64,000 nucleotides of DNA from Bostrychus sinensis (GCA_020698575.1 CM036239.1:15154263-15218262), one strand, 5' to 3'; positions 26,386-39,400 are shown, numbered from the stretch's first letter. The notes: a model not told the origin generated them from the sequence alone. A program made the numbers and translations.

Positions 26386-27495
26386 AAAATAACACATCCT
26401 AGATCTGAATGAATGAAATATTCTTTTTAAATACTTTGTTCTTTACATAGTTGAATGTGCTGACAACAAAATCACACAAAAATTATCAATGGAAATCAAA
26501 TTTATTAACACATGGAGGTCTGGATTTGGAGTCACACTCAAAATTAAAGTGGAAAAACACACTACAGGCTGATCCAACTTTGATGTAATGTCCTTAAAAC
26601 AAGTCAAAATGAGGCTCAGTAGTGCGTGTGGCCTCCATGTGCCTGTATGATCTCCCTACAACGCCTGGGCATGCTCCTGATGAGGTGGTGGATGGTCTCC
26701 TGAGGGATCTCCTCCCAGACCTGGACTAAAGCATCCGCCAACTCCTGGGCAGTCTGTGGTGCAACGTGGCGTTGGTGGATGGAGCGAGACATGATGTCCC
26801 AGATGTGCTCAATTGGATTCAGGTCTGGGGAACGGGCGGCCAGTCCATAGCATCAGTGCCCTCGTCTTACAGGAACTGCTGACACACTCCAGCCACATGA
26901 GGTCTAGCATTGTCTTGCATTAGGAGGAACCCAGGGCCAACCCCACCAGCATATGGTCTCACAAGGGGTCTGAGGATCTCATCTCGGTACCTAATGGCAG
27001 TCAGGCTACCTCTTGTGAGCACATAGAGGGCTGTGCGGCTCCCCAAAGAAATGCCACCCCACACCATTACTGGCCCACTGCCAAACCGGTCATGCTGGAG
27101 GATGTTGCAGGCAGCAGAACGTTCTCCACGGCGTCTCCAGACTCTGTCACGTCTGTCACATTTGCTCAGTGTGAACCTGCTTTCATCTGCGAAGAGCACA
27201 GGGCGCCAGTGGCGAATTTGCCAATCTTTGTGTTCTCTGGCAAATGCCAAACATCCTGCACGGTGTTGGGCTGTAAGCACAGCCCCCACCTGTAGACGTC
27301 GGGCCCTCATACCATCCTCATGGAGTCTGTTTCTGACCGTTTGAGCAGACACATGCACATTTGTGGCCTGCTGGAGGTCATTTTGCAGGGTTCTGGCAGT
27401 GCTCCTCCTGTTCCTCCTTGCACAAAGGAGCAGGTAGCAGTCCTGCTGCTGGGTTGTTGCCCTCCTACAGCCTCTCCACGTCTCCTGATGTACTG
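26359..27495 (-). mobile_element. Tc1-like transposon, truncated at the transposase N-terminus
   Basis: The left terminal repeat begins CACTGTTCAAAAAATAAAGG at 26359. The transposase reads on the minus strand and stops being homologous near 27495, where different sequence (ATTAATCGCGATTAATCGC) begins. No matching second terminal repeat is present at that end, so the copy is cut short, perhaps by a later insertion or deletion. Confidence 0.8.
26616..27495 (-). pseudogene. Tc1-family transposase, broken
   Basis: The minus strand encodes most of a Tc1 DD34E transposase. A second helix-turn-helix region (VSAQTVRNRLHEDGMRARR) is followed by the catalytic segments LFADESRF (first Asp), VMVWGGI and LMQDNARPH (second Asp). 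An in-frame TAA at 26867-26869 follows QQFL. About 40 bases further a one-base loss shifts the frame within DWP(A)RSPDLNPIE, which holds the catalytic Glu. The reading then continues to HGGHTHY and a stop at 26616. The N-terminal DNA-binding part is missing. It is inactive by truncation, nonsense and frameshift. Confidence 0.88.
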
Positions 27496-27739
27496 GCGCA
27501 ATTAATAACTGGTAGTTATTAATCGCGATTAATCGCATTATGAATTCACGTACAAACACAAAACTGTAAATTTAGAAAGTTTATTTTGAATTAACCTTCA
27601 CATATTTTACTGTAAACTTATGAAATGCAAACAAAACTTGCAAAGAAAATAAATGAATAGTATCTTTGAGACCTGTAACTGGTCTTCATTGACAAAGCTT
27701 GCCTAAATAACGTACAACCAACAAATACACAAAACTTAC

Positions 27740-27870
27740 CTAAAAAAAGCTCTGGGGTGCTTAGCTTTGAGATGATATGTTAGGGACGAGTTACTCCAGT
27801 GGTAATTGAACCCACCCTTGCATAGACTGCACATAACTTTTGTTTCGTCTATATTGCCGTCTGGTGACAT
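27740..27870 (-). pseudogene. BED-type zinc finger exon, hAT/ZBED-like fragment
   Basis: Starting at an ATG at 27870, the minus strand encodes MSPDGNIDETKVMCSLCKGG and then a stretch ending TYHLKAKHP. This is a C-x2-C ... H-x4-H BED finger as found at the N-terminus of hAT transposases and ZBED proteins. The frame ends at a good donor, AG|gtaagt, at 27739. No catalytic hAT domain or next exon was found in the following minus-strand sequence, which runs into the truncated Tc1. Probably a solitary remnant. Confidence 0.65.
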
Positions 27871-28372
27871 TACAGTAGGTGAGTTAACATGGTTATTTTT
27901 TTATGTTGCGTTTTACATTTATGATAGACTTTCACTGTCCTCAAGGGGAAAATGTACAGTCTTCTGAAAGACTACTGTGATAACCTGCTCTCATCCAGAC
28001 GCTCACCAGAGGATCTGGCATGGCAACAGTGAAGACAGGTTTTTATTTGTTAAAAACAAAAACAGTAATATAAACAATAAATATATCATTACGTAACAAC
28101 ATACAATCTGCTCTTAAAAGCATATTTTGTAAAATAATTTTACTGGAATTATTCAAGTAATAGTTTTGGCAAAAGCATGTGTAAAGAGCTGAGCAGCAAA
28201 GTCGTATTGCTAAGACTTGGCTAGTCATATAAAAGTTAAATTAATTTGTAGTATTTTTTATCGGCGGGGGCATTTGAGGTCAACAAGGTAACAGTGTTAC
28301 AGTAGGTATCAGTAAGTTATTGTGCGTATTTAAAATACATTTGCCTTTCAGCAAATTCATAGAGTTGTGGTA

Positions 28373-30056
28373 CAGTTGTCTTCAAAATAATACCAGTCCA
28401 TTCACTGTTTTCTAGATGGCAAATAACTTACTAGTAAGTGTAGTAGAATAACAGAAAATCAATATATCCAAAAATTGTGAAATGCATGCTGCTACTTATT
28501 TATATTTGAATAATTAATTGAAAGGGGCATGTTCAAAATAATAGCAGTGTGGTGTGGACCTCAGTCAGCTGTGAGAAATCAGCTGTTACATAGCTGTTCT
28601 TTATGAAAGGACAAAGGCAGCACATGTGCAAGCTGGTTACATCACATTTCTCTCAAAAAATCTGAGTAAAATGGGTCGTTTGAGACATTGTTCAGAAGAA
28701 CAGCGTACATTGATTAAAATGTTGACTGGAGAGGGGAAAACATGAAAGGAGTGCAAAACATAGGCTGCTCAGATAATCATCTTAAATGCCCTAAAATAGT
28801 ACCCAAAACCTGAAACAGGTGGAAGAAATTGAAAAACTACCACTCAAATAGGCCGAAGAATAACCAAAATGGCAAAGGCTCAGCCAATGATCAGCTGCAG
28901 ATAGATTAAAGAAGACCTACAAATACTTGTGAGTACTGTAACAATTAGAAGAGGCCTTTATGAAGCCAAGCTTTCAGCAAGAAGCCCCAGCAAAGTCCCA
29001 TTGTTAAAAAAAATACATGAGCTGACGATGTTACACACACATACTGACTGACCTAAAGCGATATGGCACATGTTGTGGACTGATGAAAGTACAATTGTTC
29101 TTTTTGGGTCTAGGGGCCGCAGACAGTTTGTCAGATGACCCCGAAACACTGAGTTCCAGCCCCAGGACACTGTGAAGACAGTAAAGCTTGGTGGAGCAAG
29201 GATCTTGATATGGGGATGTTTCTCATACTAAGATGATGGGCCTATTTATTGCAGGGATCATAGATCAGTTTAAATATATCCCAATACTTCAAGAGGTCAT
29301 GTTGCCTTATGCTGAAGAGGAAATGTCATTGACAATGGGTGTTTCAACAAGACAATGACCCAAAACACACAGTAAACCAAGAAATGCAGAGGAATTGTGG
29401 AATAAAGTCCAATCGTCCTGGGCTGCAATACCTGCCAGAAGTTAGTGGACTCCATGCATCATCATGGTTATATAACTAAATATTAGTTCAAAGATCCACA
29501 GGAAAGCAAAATGCCCCTCTCATCTCACGGTCCTGCCCTGTTCAAGAAGCACTGCAACAGATCATGCCTCCTCCTCCGCAGCCAAACAAAGCCACCCCTG
29601 AACTGCAGCGAACACTCAAACACTGCTTCTGCACCGACACATGTTTTTGTGAGGAGCGCTGAAGAGGCTGGACAGCAGGGAGGGAGGGCTCTTCGAGTGA
29701 CAGGGACCTAGTCTGACTGTTTCTCACAAAGTCAAATTATGAGATTCTTCAAAGAAGGTTTTCTGACCCACAAAATGTAAGATGTGGATCTAGATGTGTC
29801 CCAAATTAAATTAAAAAGCTTGCGAAAAAAGCATAATATAGGCCATTTAAGAAAAGTGCACACTGCTATTTTTTGAACAGCATAATATTGCTTTTTTTCT
29901 TCAATTTCTGTAAAGTAAAAAAAAAAAGATACATTTTTGTTCATGTTTTGATTTGGAATAGAATCAGCAGTATTCTCAATGCATTTGCATTTGTGGAAAT
30001 AAAAGTTAGAACAAGGATTTTTGATACACATACTGCTATTATTTTGAACACAACTG
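28373..30056 (+). mobile_element. Tc1-like transposon ending next to the ogdh stop codon
   Basis: Terminal inverted repeats CAGTTGTCTTCAAAATAATA (28373) and the complement of CAGTTGTGTTCAAAATAATA (ending 30056) are flanked by TA. The plus strand holds a decayed transposase starting MGRLRHCSEEQRTLIK at 28672, with MLWTDEST and a degraded NDPKHT segment, and many stops. The 1.68-kb length, and sequence of different character around 29493-29710, suggest a secondary insertion inside it. Its right end lies 17 bp from the ogdh stop codon. Confidence 0.85.
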
Positions 30057-30073
30057 TATATTCCTGAGAATGA

Positions 30074-33000
30074 CTACAGATCGAACGCTGTGTCCAAGAA
30101 ACGCTGCAGCTCCATGAGATGAGTTTTTTTGTTTCCAGTAGCTGGAGCAGCTGCTGCATCACGACCAGCATACCTGTTAACCACAGATACAACGGATAAG
30201 CCCACATTTAAATGACTCCTGTGTCTCTGTAGTAAATAAAACAAAGGTGAATTTACATAACAGGGCGGCTTCTGTTGACGGTGGTGCGAATGCGAGGTTT
30301 GACATAGTCATAGAAGCCCTGGTTCTTGTGCTCCTCTTGACACCACACCAGATCCGCATTTGGATACTTGTCTGTTTCGTTTTTCACCAGATCAAACGGA
30401 AATGGGGACAACTATAAAGACAAACCACACACAGAACAGATATTATGCATAATTAGTGCACTTTACATGAAATTATTCATTGTTTAACACTGCTTAAGTT
30501 AGTCTGATTTTACCTGTTCAATGCGAACAACAGCTACATCACTATCCATGCCTCTATTCTTACGTTCACGGATCAATTCATAGTAAATTTTGCCAGTGCA
30601 AAAAATGACTCTCTTCACTTTTTCAGGGTTGGCTGATGCAGGCCCATTTTCTGGGATTAAACGTTTGAAGCTAGTGCCTGTGGATCAACCACTCAAGTTT
30701 TATATCACTGACAAATAAACCATGATATATAGCCTCCCGTTGTGCTCAGTGCTTACCTGGTAGCATGTCATCAAAACTAGACTTGGCCTCTGGGTGGCGC
30801 AAGAGAGATTTAGGAGTAAATATGATGAGCTGAAATGCACATGATCATGTTTAATTATTTCAAATTACTTACAAACAATGAGTCACATTTCTGGTAAGTC
30901 ACTCACAGGCTTCCTGAAAGGCAGCAGGATCTGACGGCGGAGGACATGAAAGTAGCTTGCTGGAGTCGAGCAGCTGACAACAATCCAGTTACAGTCATAA
31001 AGTTGGCGGATTACAAAATCATCTGACAGTTTCTGCCAAACAGACATATTGTTAAAATCAGAAGGAAGTTTTTTGACAAACAACAATTACTGAGATAAAT
31101 GTATTGATGCCCAAATGTTTTGTTTATATTATCAACTTACAGGAAATTCATCACGATCATCATTGCACATTTGTAAAAATCTTTCTGGACGGGCAGAAGA
31201 GTGCTCAGGACCCTGAGTGATAACAGAAACACAAATGCATGAACACTGTATGAAATGAGGTCAACTCTTTGACAGACATGATAAAAGTAAGTAACAGTTG
31301 AGGTTTCCTGATACGCACCATTCCTTCCATACCATGAGGCAGGAGCAGAACAATGCCATTGTGTCGAACCCACTTGGCCTGCCCTGAGCTGATGAACTGA
31401 TCAATGATGCATTGAGCTGTGTTGTGAAAGTCACCAAACTGGGCCTCCCACAGAACCAAAGCATTAGGGCTGGCCATTGCAAATCCTAACTCAAATCCTG
31501 TTTGAAAAAAAAAGAAGAGGTTTAGTGACCCACAATGTAATGTCTGAATTTGATTTATAGTTCTTGATTCCTTTATACCTAACACCCCATACTCTGACAG
31601 GGAGCTGTTGCAGACGGTGTAAGGGGCTTGACTGGCAGAGATGGAGTTCATTGGGATACATATCCTTTTATCCACATTCTGGTCATGGAGAACATGGTGG
31701 CGGTGGCTAGGATGAGAAACAAACAGTACTATAAATAAAGGTACATTAAAAATAATGCATGTGTTTTATTTCCTGGTTTTACCTAAAGGTGCCTCTCTCC
31801 ACATCTTGCCCACTGAGGCGTACATGGATGCCGTCTTTAAGCAGGGAGCCAAAGGCCATATATTCCCCCAAAGCCCAGTCACAAAGCCGTTGGTTCACCA
31901 TATTGGCACGTCCCTTCAGGATACGAGAGAGACCTAAAGAAGCAGCAACCTCATTTAGTGAGTCCAAATACAGGAGATCTTTATTATTAAATAAACAGGA
32001 TATAATAGTACCTCCATGTATTGTGAAGTCATCCACTGGAACAGAGGCTGCAATGTTTCCAATGTGCTGCAGTTCTTCTTCAGTAATGCCAGTGGGAGGA
32101 CAGCTCATGTTTTTGGGCTGACCCTCAAGAGTGAAAAAACCTGGAAGTAGATAAAAGCATAATAACATAAGGCTATAATTTACTGAACTGTCAGTGCTAT
32201 CTGAGTCATTTAATAAAAAAAAAATTAAAAACATACCTGGCCAAGGTGAGTCTAACCAGTGCTTAATATGCAGAATTTTTTCATCTTTGGAGCGAGTGAA
32301 TGCATCCTCACAGATTTTGTCATAATCGGCTACTTCCTCCTGGATCCAGAAACAATGCATGGATATTTGGTATGTGCTAATCATACTTGTTATATATATT
32401 GTTATATTATATTGGTATGAGATTACTTTTTATGACTATGTGCAGAATTGAATCTGACTCCAATGTGTCCCAAATGTTCTCTATTGTATCAGGGCTTTCT
32501 CTCTCCATCCAGTTAGGCCTAAACCTTCCATATGTACAGGAACTGACAGGGTTCAGGTGACGTGGATATTTTCTTGAAGACACAGCACCTGTGAAGTGGC
32601 TGATCACCCTATAAAGGGACTACTAGTTACCCTATTAGTCGTTGTCATGCATCCAAATCTGGCACTCCTCCCCACAGCTGTTTCTGATTGGAACGTGAGT
32701 ATAGCTATAGAACTCCCTCTTCTCCACACAGAAGGAGGGTTAGTGAGCATGGACAGTCTACTGTGTGTCCAGTCAGGGCCCTGGAGGTGTTACAGCTCAA
32801 ACAAGATTTTTGTCTGTTTCGAGCCAGAGAAGCTGGGACAACCTCTGTCTAGAGCCAGTCAGTCCCACTGGCTTTTGGATGCTATCCGTCAAGCCCAGGT
32901 GGACACAATGGCCATTTTGCCCCCAGGGGTCAGAGCCCACTTTACACCAGGTATCGTAGCGCCCTAGGCGCGTCTTGTCCCAAGACGAGGTCTGAGTTGC

Positions 33001-36000
33001 TACTACTTGGTCGATTCCTTCCACCTTTGCACGTTTCTGCCAGCTTAATGGCTGATTCTTTTGGGGAACAAGTGCTTGGTGTGGCCCATCAAGAGTATTA
33101 GTTAGGGCAGCAGTAGCTCAGTTTTTTAGAAATGTTCCCCCACTAACCCGAAGGTTGGCAGTTCGAGACCCGCTGTTGGCATTGCATACTGTTGTTGTTC
33201 ACCCACCTTGCCTGTATAATTTTATCAGTGTGATTATGTGTTTGTGGTGGTCGGCGGGGCCGTAGGGGCAAAATGGCAGCCATGCTTCCATTACCAAGTA
33301 TGACTGAAGAGTGAATGAATAATACACCAAAATGTAAAGCAACTTTGAGTGTCTAGAAAAGCGCTATATAAGACTAATGCATTATAATTATTTAGTCTTT
33401 TCCTGTAGCTTTGGTGTCTTGCAGGGCTGATGACCCCTAGCTGTGACTGATGCTGGGGATTAAGGCAATAGTATTCTGCGTATGGCAAGAGTTATTGGTT
33501 GTTTTTTATGTAAAAGCTCAGCCTTTGCGTTTTGCGGGGCTGAGGTTCCCCGGTTGTGTCTGGGTCCAGGGCTGGAGGCAACAGTACCGTGCATCTGGTG
33601 GGTACTGGTTGTTTGTGTACATAGTTTCTTTTTTGTTTAAGTTTGTTTTGGTGGCTGCAATGTTTCGTTTGAATCACACCCTGCTCATTTCCCTTGCAGT
33701 CTTAAAGAGTCCCCGTATATATGGAATGTGTAACTGGGTGGAGAGATAGTTTCTTCACTCAGAGAACCATGGTTACATACTTAACACTTTTTTATCTACA
33801 CTGTTGCATATTTACCTCATATTCTTGTGCTGTGACAACTCCTTGAGCAATGAGTTTTTCTGCAAACTTCTGGAGGACACCTTTCTGTTTTTTTATCCGC
33901 TTGTACATCAGAGGCTGAGTAAACATGGGCTCATCAATTTCATTGTGCCCATTACGCCTGTAACACACCTGAATGTTGATCCACAAGTTTAGAGATAATT
34001 TACAGACAACACACAGCTTCCTGATAACTGTAAACACTTCTTATTCTTGTAAAGTTATTTTCTGGTAAGAGTTGTGTTGTTTTTGGAATCTAATTTAGCC
34101 AGTAATGCTGTGAGCTCAAAAGCCTTACATTAGGTACATTAGCAGTATATTAGGTAAAATCAAATAAATATAGTAACCAATTACAGTAATTTAAAAAAGC
34201 AACAGTAGCACTAATGGAACAAGCAAAAACAAGTTACACTACCTCTGAATGCAGCTGGAAAGACATATACAAAACTGCCTTTTTTAGTTTTATGAAGATA
34301 AAATGTGTCATACCAGGTCTACCACAACATCCTTATGGAAAGTGTTTCTCCACTCAGCTGCCACTTTGCACACATACATTACAGCCTCTGGGTCGTCTGC
34401 ATTTACATGAAAAATTGGAGCATTGACAACCCGAGCCACATCTGTTGGGTAAGGAGAGGAACGGGCCATTCTGGGATCTGTGGTAAAGCCAATCTACACA
34501 GAGCAGGATATTAGTAAATGAAAATAAAAAATGCAAGCCACGCACCACTATTTTTTCTGACTTGATGTTTATAAAGATACCAAACTTCCTAAAACTAGTG
34601 CAAGTTACTATTGCTAAAGTGCAAACTATATGTGTTGTACCTGGTTGTTGACCACCACATGAATCGTCCCATGAGTGGTGTAAGAGGGCAGATCTGACAG
34701 ATGGAAAGTCTCGTAGACAATACCTTGGCCTGCAAACGCAGCATCTCCATGAAGAAGTATAGACATTACCTGCAACATTTCATCAAGTTATACATAACAC
34801 TTGCATATCTAATTTGTATACCTGTCATTTGACAGAGAGTCTGCCTACCTTCTTGCCCTCTGTGTCCCCACAGTAGAACTGCTCTGCCTTGGTCTTTCCT
34901 TGCACCACTGGGTCCACGGCTTCCAGGTGCGAGGGGTTGGCCATCAGTGACAGAGTGATGTACTTATCACTGACCCTGTTCATCCTTTTATGATACATTC
35001 CTAAGTGATATTTCACATCGCCGGAGCCCTGAAGGTAATAAAATTAAAACAAATGAATAAATGTGATCATTTTTTGTCAATATCTATTACAAAGCTCAAC
35101 AGTATATATAACCTCATCGGCAGCCTCTAACTTGGAGTCAAACTGACAGAAGATTTGCTCAAGCTCCTTTCTGATAACATTGGCCAGGACATTTAATCTT
35201 CCCCTAAACAGTAGCAAGAAAAATGTCATTGTTTACTTGTTCCAAAACAGGATACAGAAGTTTCCACTAAATAAGCTGTGTACCTATGAGGCATTCCCAG
35301 TATGACACTCTCCACACCACTCTGACTTGACTTGTCAATAATTGTCTTGAGGGCTGGGATGAGCGACTCGCACCCCTCTAGACCAAAACGTTTTTCTGAA
35401 GACCATTTTCTTTGAAGAAACTCTTCAAACCTGTAAACACGTTTAGGCATTTGGGTTATTGGGAAATCATATGAAAAATACCATATTATTATGTATAACA
35501 TATATATATATGTATTAAATGTAAGCACCTGGTGGATCGAATCATTCGACCCAGAAGGGTCCTCTTTTCTTCAGTGCAGAACTGCATGATGTCTGGTGTC
35601 TCAAACTTTTGTCTGATCCATTGGCACTGCTCCACATCATTAATAAACATAAATTCGACTCCAATGTGCTGACAATATGCCAACTGGAGAAAAGAGAAAC
35701 TGGTTTGTAAATGTGTGTTTAAAAAGCCATGTCTATATGCTGACAATTACATACTTCAAGGCGTCGTATAATCTCTCTGAGTGGCAGTGCACTCTCAACT
35801 CCTCCAATGAAAGTGGTGTTAGGGAGACGAAACACTTTGTCCAAGTCAGACTCAGCCAGCCCATAAAAACCTGTTAAATCACAAAAAAAAAAAAAAAAAA
35901 AAAAAATGCAGCTGAAACAAAATCCTGTTATATAATTATCTATCTTCTTCCACTTTTTCCTTATAGGGGTTGCGGGTACTGGAGCCTACCGACTAACTAG

Positions 36001-38716
36001 TACATTTTCAAAGAAATATTATGGTAGAGGTGTTTAAATTGAAAATATTAGGATCATTAAAAATATTTTTAAGATAATGCACAATACAATACTCTGATGG
36101 ATTACAATATTGAAGATATAATGTACCTTGACAGTATAACAAATACTGCACTGCTCAGGAGTATTATGTCTTTATCTGAAGCACATGACAGCCTAGCTGT
36201 GTTGAACAAAGATAAGACTGAACACAGGGGTAAAGGGGTAAAGATGTCACCTCTTTACATCTACATATATAAGCAAATAGAATGACACAGCGGTATGGAC
36301 AGAGGCTCCTCAGTCCAATAAGGCAGAGTCAGCTCTCTGTTACATAAGAGGCCTTTAGACTTTGCTCCCATGTCCTGTGTACCATCCCACACATAAAAGC
36401 AGACAAGTTGTTTTCTTTGATGTTTCAACGTGAAGAAGGGATCCAGGGCAGTAATCAATTGCAATCTAATCGCAGCTGTACTTTAATGAAACAGGCTCAG
36501 ATAAGCCTGGATAAGCCCTGTTTGACCACATTAGCCTACGAGCAAAGGTTAAGAATAACCAGGAATTAGACACACCTCAGTTTTAACAATTCACTTGCAA
36601 CAGACCTATGATGTTTAACTTAACAGACAACTTTTTTAAACTATGCACCTTTATTTAAAGCAGCTTATCTGAATTCTTTACTATCAATGTAGGTATACTG
36701 ACAAACTCTAGAGAAACACAGCCTCCAACAATAAAGTATGCTTCGGCCAGTCCACGCTGACCTGTGGTTTGATCTCTGGACCTCGGTGTCAGAGAGGCAC
36801 TAGTTTTATCTAAACTTGAAAAAGACAATGAAAATGCACTAACCAGCCATTTGTTAAGGACAATAATTGATACTACGTACCTGCACAACAGAGCACTTTT
36901 ATGTACATGTTTTACTTGGCAAATCTGTCACATCCATAATTAGGTAGCCCAGTAAAATGACACAGACCAAAAATAGTCATGTGTTCTAGATGAAAGTCCT
37001 TGTCACTAGTTTTCAAGTTTACATTTATAAGCAGCTCTTAAAACTGATTATATTCAAGAATTATTTTGTTAAAAAAAAATAGTTATTTTATCCTGTTTAG
37101 ACTTTATTATAATTCCACATGGTAATAATTACATATAGTAATTTTGCATTGTCTCATGGGTTAGTTGGTACATTTTGACCAAGATTCAACACTAACAATT
37201 TAAAGTGTATGTTTTAGTTAAATTATCATCATACATAGCTCTTTGTCATAAGGTAAGGTAATGCAAAACAAGAGACAACACAAAGAGGGTATGGTATTGA
37301 CACATGAGTAAGATAAAGAGGATTTCAATATCTTAACTGGGGCTGGAGATATAGTAGTAATAATGGATTTTTAGGGACAAAGCAAAAAAACTGCAGTGTC
37401 AGATTTATTTTTCTTACCAACATTTTGGAAACCCACAGCACATGGGGCATCGTCAAAGTCTACACAACTGATGTCGAGTGGGTCCAGTTTGGCAATGTGG
37501 TGGCCTCGGACCTAAAGAAATACACAGAAAAACAATGTGGGTTGACTTTGTGTAGTTGTTAAATTTGTGTTCAGAATGGTCAACCAATGTGTTCTGAGAA
37601 AGCATTATATATAATGGTTATTTATTTGGGCCTTGAGCAAATTACTACTACCTAATAAAGGTAATAATGATTTACTACATAATGGCATATTATTTGTTTT
37701 TATAGGCTGAGTGCTTTTACCTGGTAAGCGCGAATGAGTGAATGTACAGCTAGATGGTCTGCTACCAGCTTCTCCGTATTGGCCTGAGCCCCCCTTAGAG
37801 ATGGGGCACTGGCCAATCCCTGGGACGTCCCATTAAGATGCAGGGGACTCTGGTAGGCCAGACCAGGTGGCAGCCCAGCATTAGCATTACGAAAAAATAC
37901 ATCCCAGGACTACAGGGAACAAGAGAACAGAAAAAAGGGGGCTAAAAACAATCACACTACATTAACATTTTCACACATGTAAGACTATGCAACAGCTGAC
38001 CTTTGCATTCATAATTTTAAAATGCAACTTTGAGTGTTGTTCTTCCTGTTGATCAGGTATTAGGCCACAGTACTAGAATAACAGCATAACTATGTAGCTT
38101 AAGAAAAGAGGGCTATAGAGGTTTTAAAACTCAAATTTATATTACAAAATGTGGATACCAGAGTCACAAAGGACAGATGTCCAGTAAATGAAATATTTAC
38201 TGTAGTCCAGTTGGACATCCATGTTCAAAATCAAATAAACAATTAATAGTTAATTAGTTTAGTTTGTATTGCTCTTAGGCATTTGTTATAATACTATTTT
38301 GAAAGAGGCGTCACTCTCAAGTTATTAAATATTTGTTTAACCTATAGCCTACAACAGTTTGAATGGAGAAAGGGCTCCTCTTGTTGGGTCACACAACACA
38401 ACAAGAAGGTACTGCATTATTTTCTAAAATCAAACGGGAAAAATCACGACCCTTCAAGAAAACCTAATTTTAAGACAAGCTGTACCTTGTGCACATTGTT
38501 GGGATTCTCCAGCCATGCATAGTACATCTCTTCCACATAGTTTGAGCTTGTTGCATTAAGAAAAGGCTCAGAAGACACTGGTGCAGTCAGGAGCCTCTGG
38601 GGCTCAAACGTCCTGGGTGCCCCTCTGACCAGCAGTGGTCTGGGCTGAGATATGTTCTGTACTGGCTGTGCAATAGTAGGCCGAAGCCGAGCAATTGTAG
38701 TCCTTAAGCGGTACAT
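30074..38716 (-). CDS. ogdh: 2-oxoglutarate dehydrogenase E1 component, mitochondrial
   Basis: Twenty-two coding exons: 38486-38716, 37721-37909, 37418-37511, 35755-35870, 35529-35683, 35284-35430, 35113-35203, 34849-35028, 34641-34769, 34314-34493, 33816-33968, 32237-32339, 32012-32140, 31783-31933, 31579-31706, 31319-31497, 31141-31212, 30907-31032, 30757-30829, 30514-30677, 30257-30411 and 30074-30173. Phases all join to 1014 aa (human 1023). The enzyme is the thiamine-diphosphate E1 subunit of the TCA-cycle complex that decarboxylates 2-oxoglutarate. The Arg-rich, acid-poor start [17 protein letters not shown] is a mitochondrial presequence. [12 protein letters not shown] (about 406-417) and LWEAQFGDF (about 742-750) are cofactor and catalytic segments. 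[20 protein letters not shown] and [12 protein letters not shown] stretches are typical of OGDH. Unusual points: NSISAS where human OGDH and OGDHL have NHLWPN/D, and a C-terminus ending TAFDL, shorter than human. Synteny supports ogdh over ogdhl. Confidence 0.96.
32340..33815 (-). other. Repeat-rich ogdh intron
   Basis: This 1.5-kb intron contains the plus-strand SINE at 33104-33395. Flanking sequence (about 32560-33060 and 33430-33780, with CCATGGTTACATAC near 33767) looks like unclassified repeat. Open frames such as 32596-32967 carry no protein similarity I recognise. Confidence 0.5.
33104..33395 (+). repeat. tRNA-derived SINE, full length
   Basis: The tRNA-like head begins GCAGCAGTAGCTCAGTTTTT, with a degenerate A-box and the B-box GCAGTTCGAGACC. 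A unique body follows, then the conserved teleost SINE tail AAGCGCTATATAAGACTAAT and a short ATT-rich end. It is the same family as the SINE at 15680-15936 (shared AACC(C/T)GAAGGTTGGC(A/G)GTTCGA and TACTGTTGTTG). Confidence 0.78.
35871..37417 (-). other. ogdh intron of 1.5 kb
   Basis: The intron has a 24-base poly-A at 35883-35906 and AT-rich unique sequence. Mammalian OGDH has alternative exons at about this point. I searched this intron for a second [14 protein letters not shown] exon and saw none. Confidence 0.5.
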
Positions 38717-39400
38717 GACTGCAGTTTATCGGCTCCACGGCTTATCGCTCACTCCAGGAAGAAGCACCGTGCCGCTCCAAATTACAGCAGGGTCCAGAAG
38801 CTGATCCTCTTGATCTTCACGCAGGCTACTCTTTAGTCAAAGCGTGGCCCCTTGCACCTCCAGCTCAGCCTCTTTAGCTGTCTGTCCTCAAGGGAGAATT
38901 TAATTTATTGATACATACCAAGAAGTAGGCACTTTAAATCAGGTAGGCTAAATGTTTTAATATTGTAGGATATGTAATTGTTTACAACTAAAGCAGAAAG
39001 GACGGCAACATCTTCAGCAGATGACTGCTTATTCTTCCTCATCAGTCATTCTTTAAAAGAAAAATGATGTTTTAAAGGAGTGTCAACGCCACATCTTTTC
39101 AGTCCCAACACCAGAATGCATTTACCGGAAAAAACAAAAGTATCACGTAAAGGACCGCAACACAGCCCTGGTGAACGCCAAACTCTTGTTTAAAGTTGTT
39201 TAAATGATAAAAACAGCAGTTCATTTTTAAACTTGTTACCTTTGTGGTCTTGTTTGTCCCGCGTTTTCCGCAGGCTGGAGCGTGGTCTTTATTGCTGTGC
39301 GTCCTGCGGAGAGGGGCAGAGCGCGCGGTCACAGCACACAGCACAGCGTCACGGCGACGTCAGGGCGAGAGGAAAGTGCGCTTTGAAAAGATCGAAAGTA
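38717..39400 (-). promoter_or_regulatory. 5' region of ogdh with probable non-coding exon
   Basis: On the minus strand a donor AAAG|gtaaca lies at 39240. Sequence from about 39240 to 39380 is CpG-rich compared with its surroundings (CGCGTTTTCCGC, GCGCGCGGTCAC, GTCACGGCGACGTC). This fits a first non-coding exon and promoter, spliced to an exon that carries the ATG at 38716. The camk2b 3' end lies only about 0.5 kb further upstream. Confidence 0.45.

Noticed and set aside
26867..27559. A 230-aa minus-strand reading frame as a host gene
   Set aside because: It is a broken Tc1 transposase; its first 20 or so residues come from unrelated sequence beyond the truncation.
35871..37417. Search for an alternative ogdh exon known from mammals
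   Set aside because: No second in-phase copy of either neighbouring exon was seen on the minus strand of this intron.
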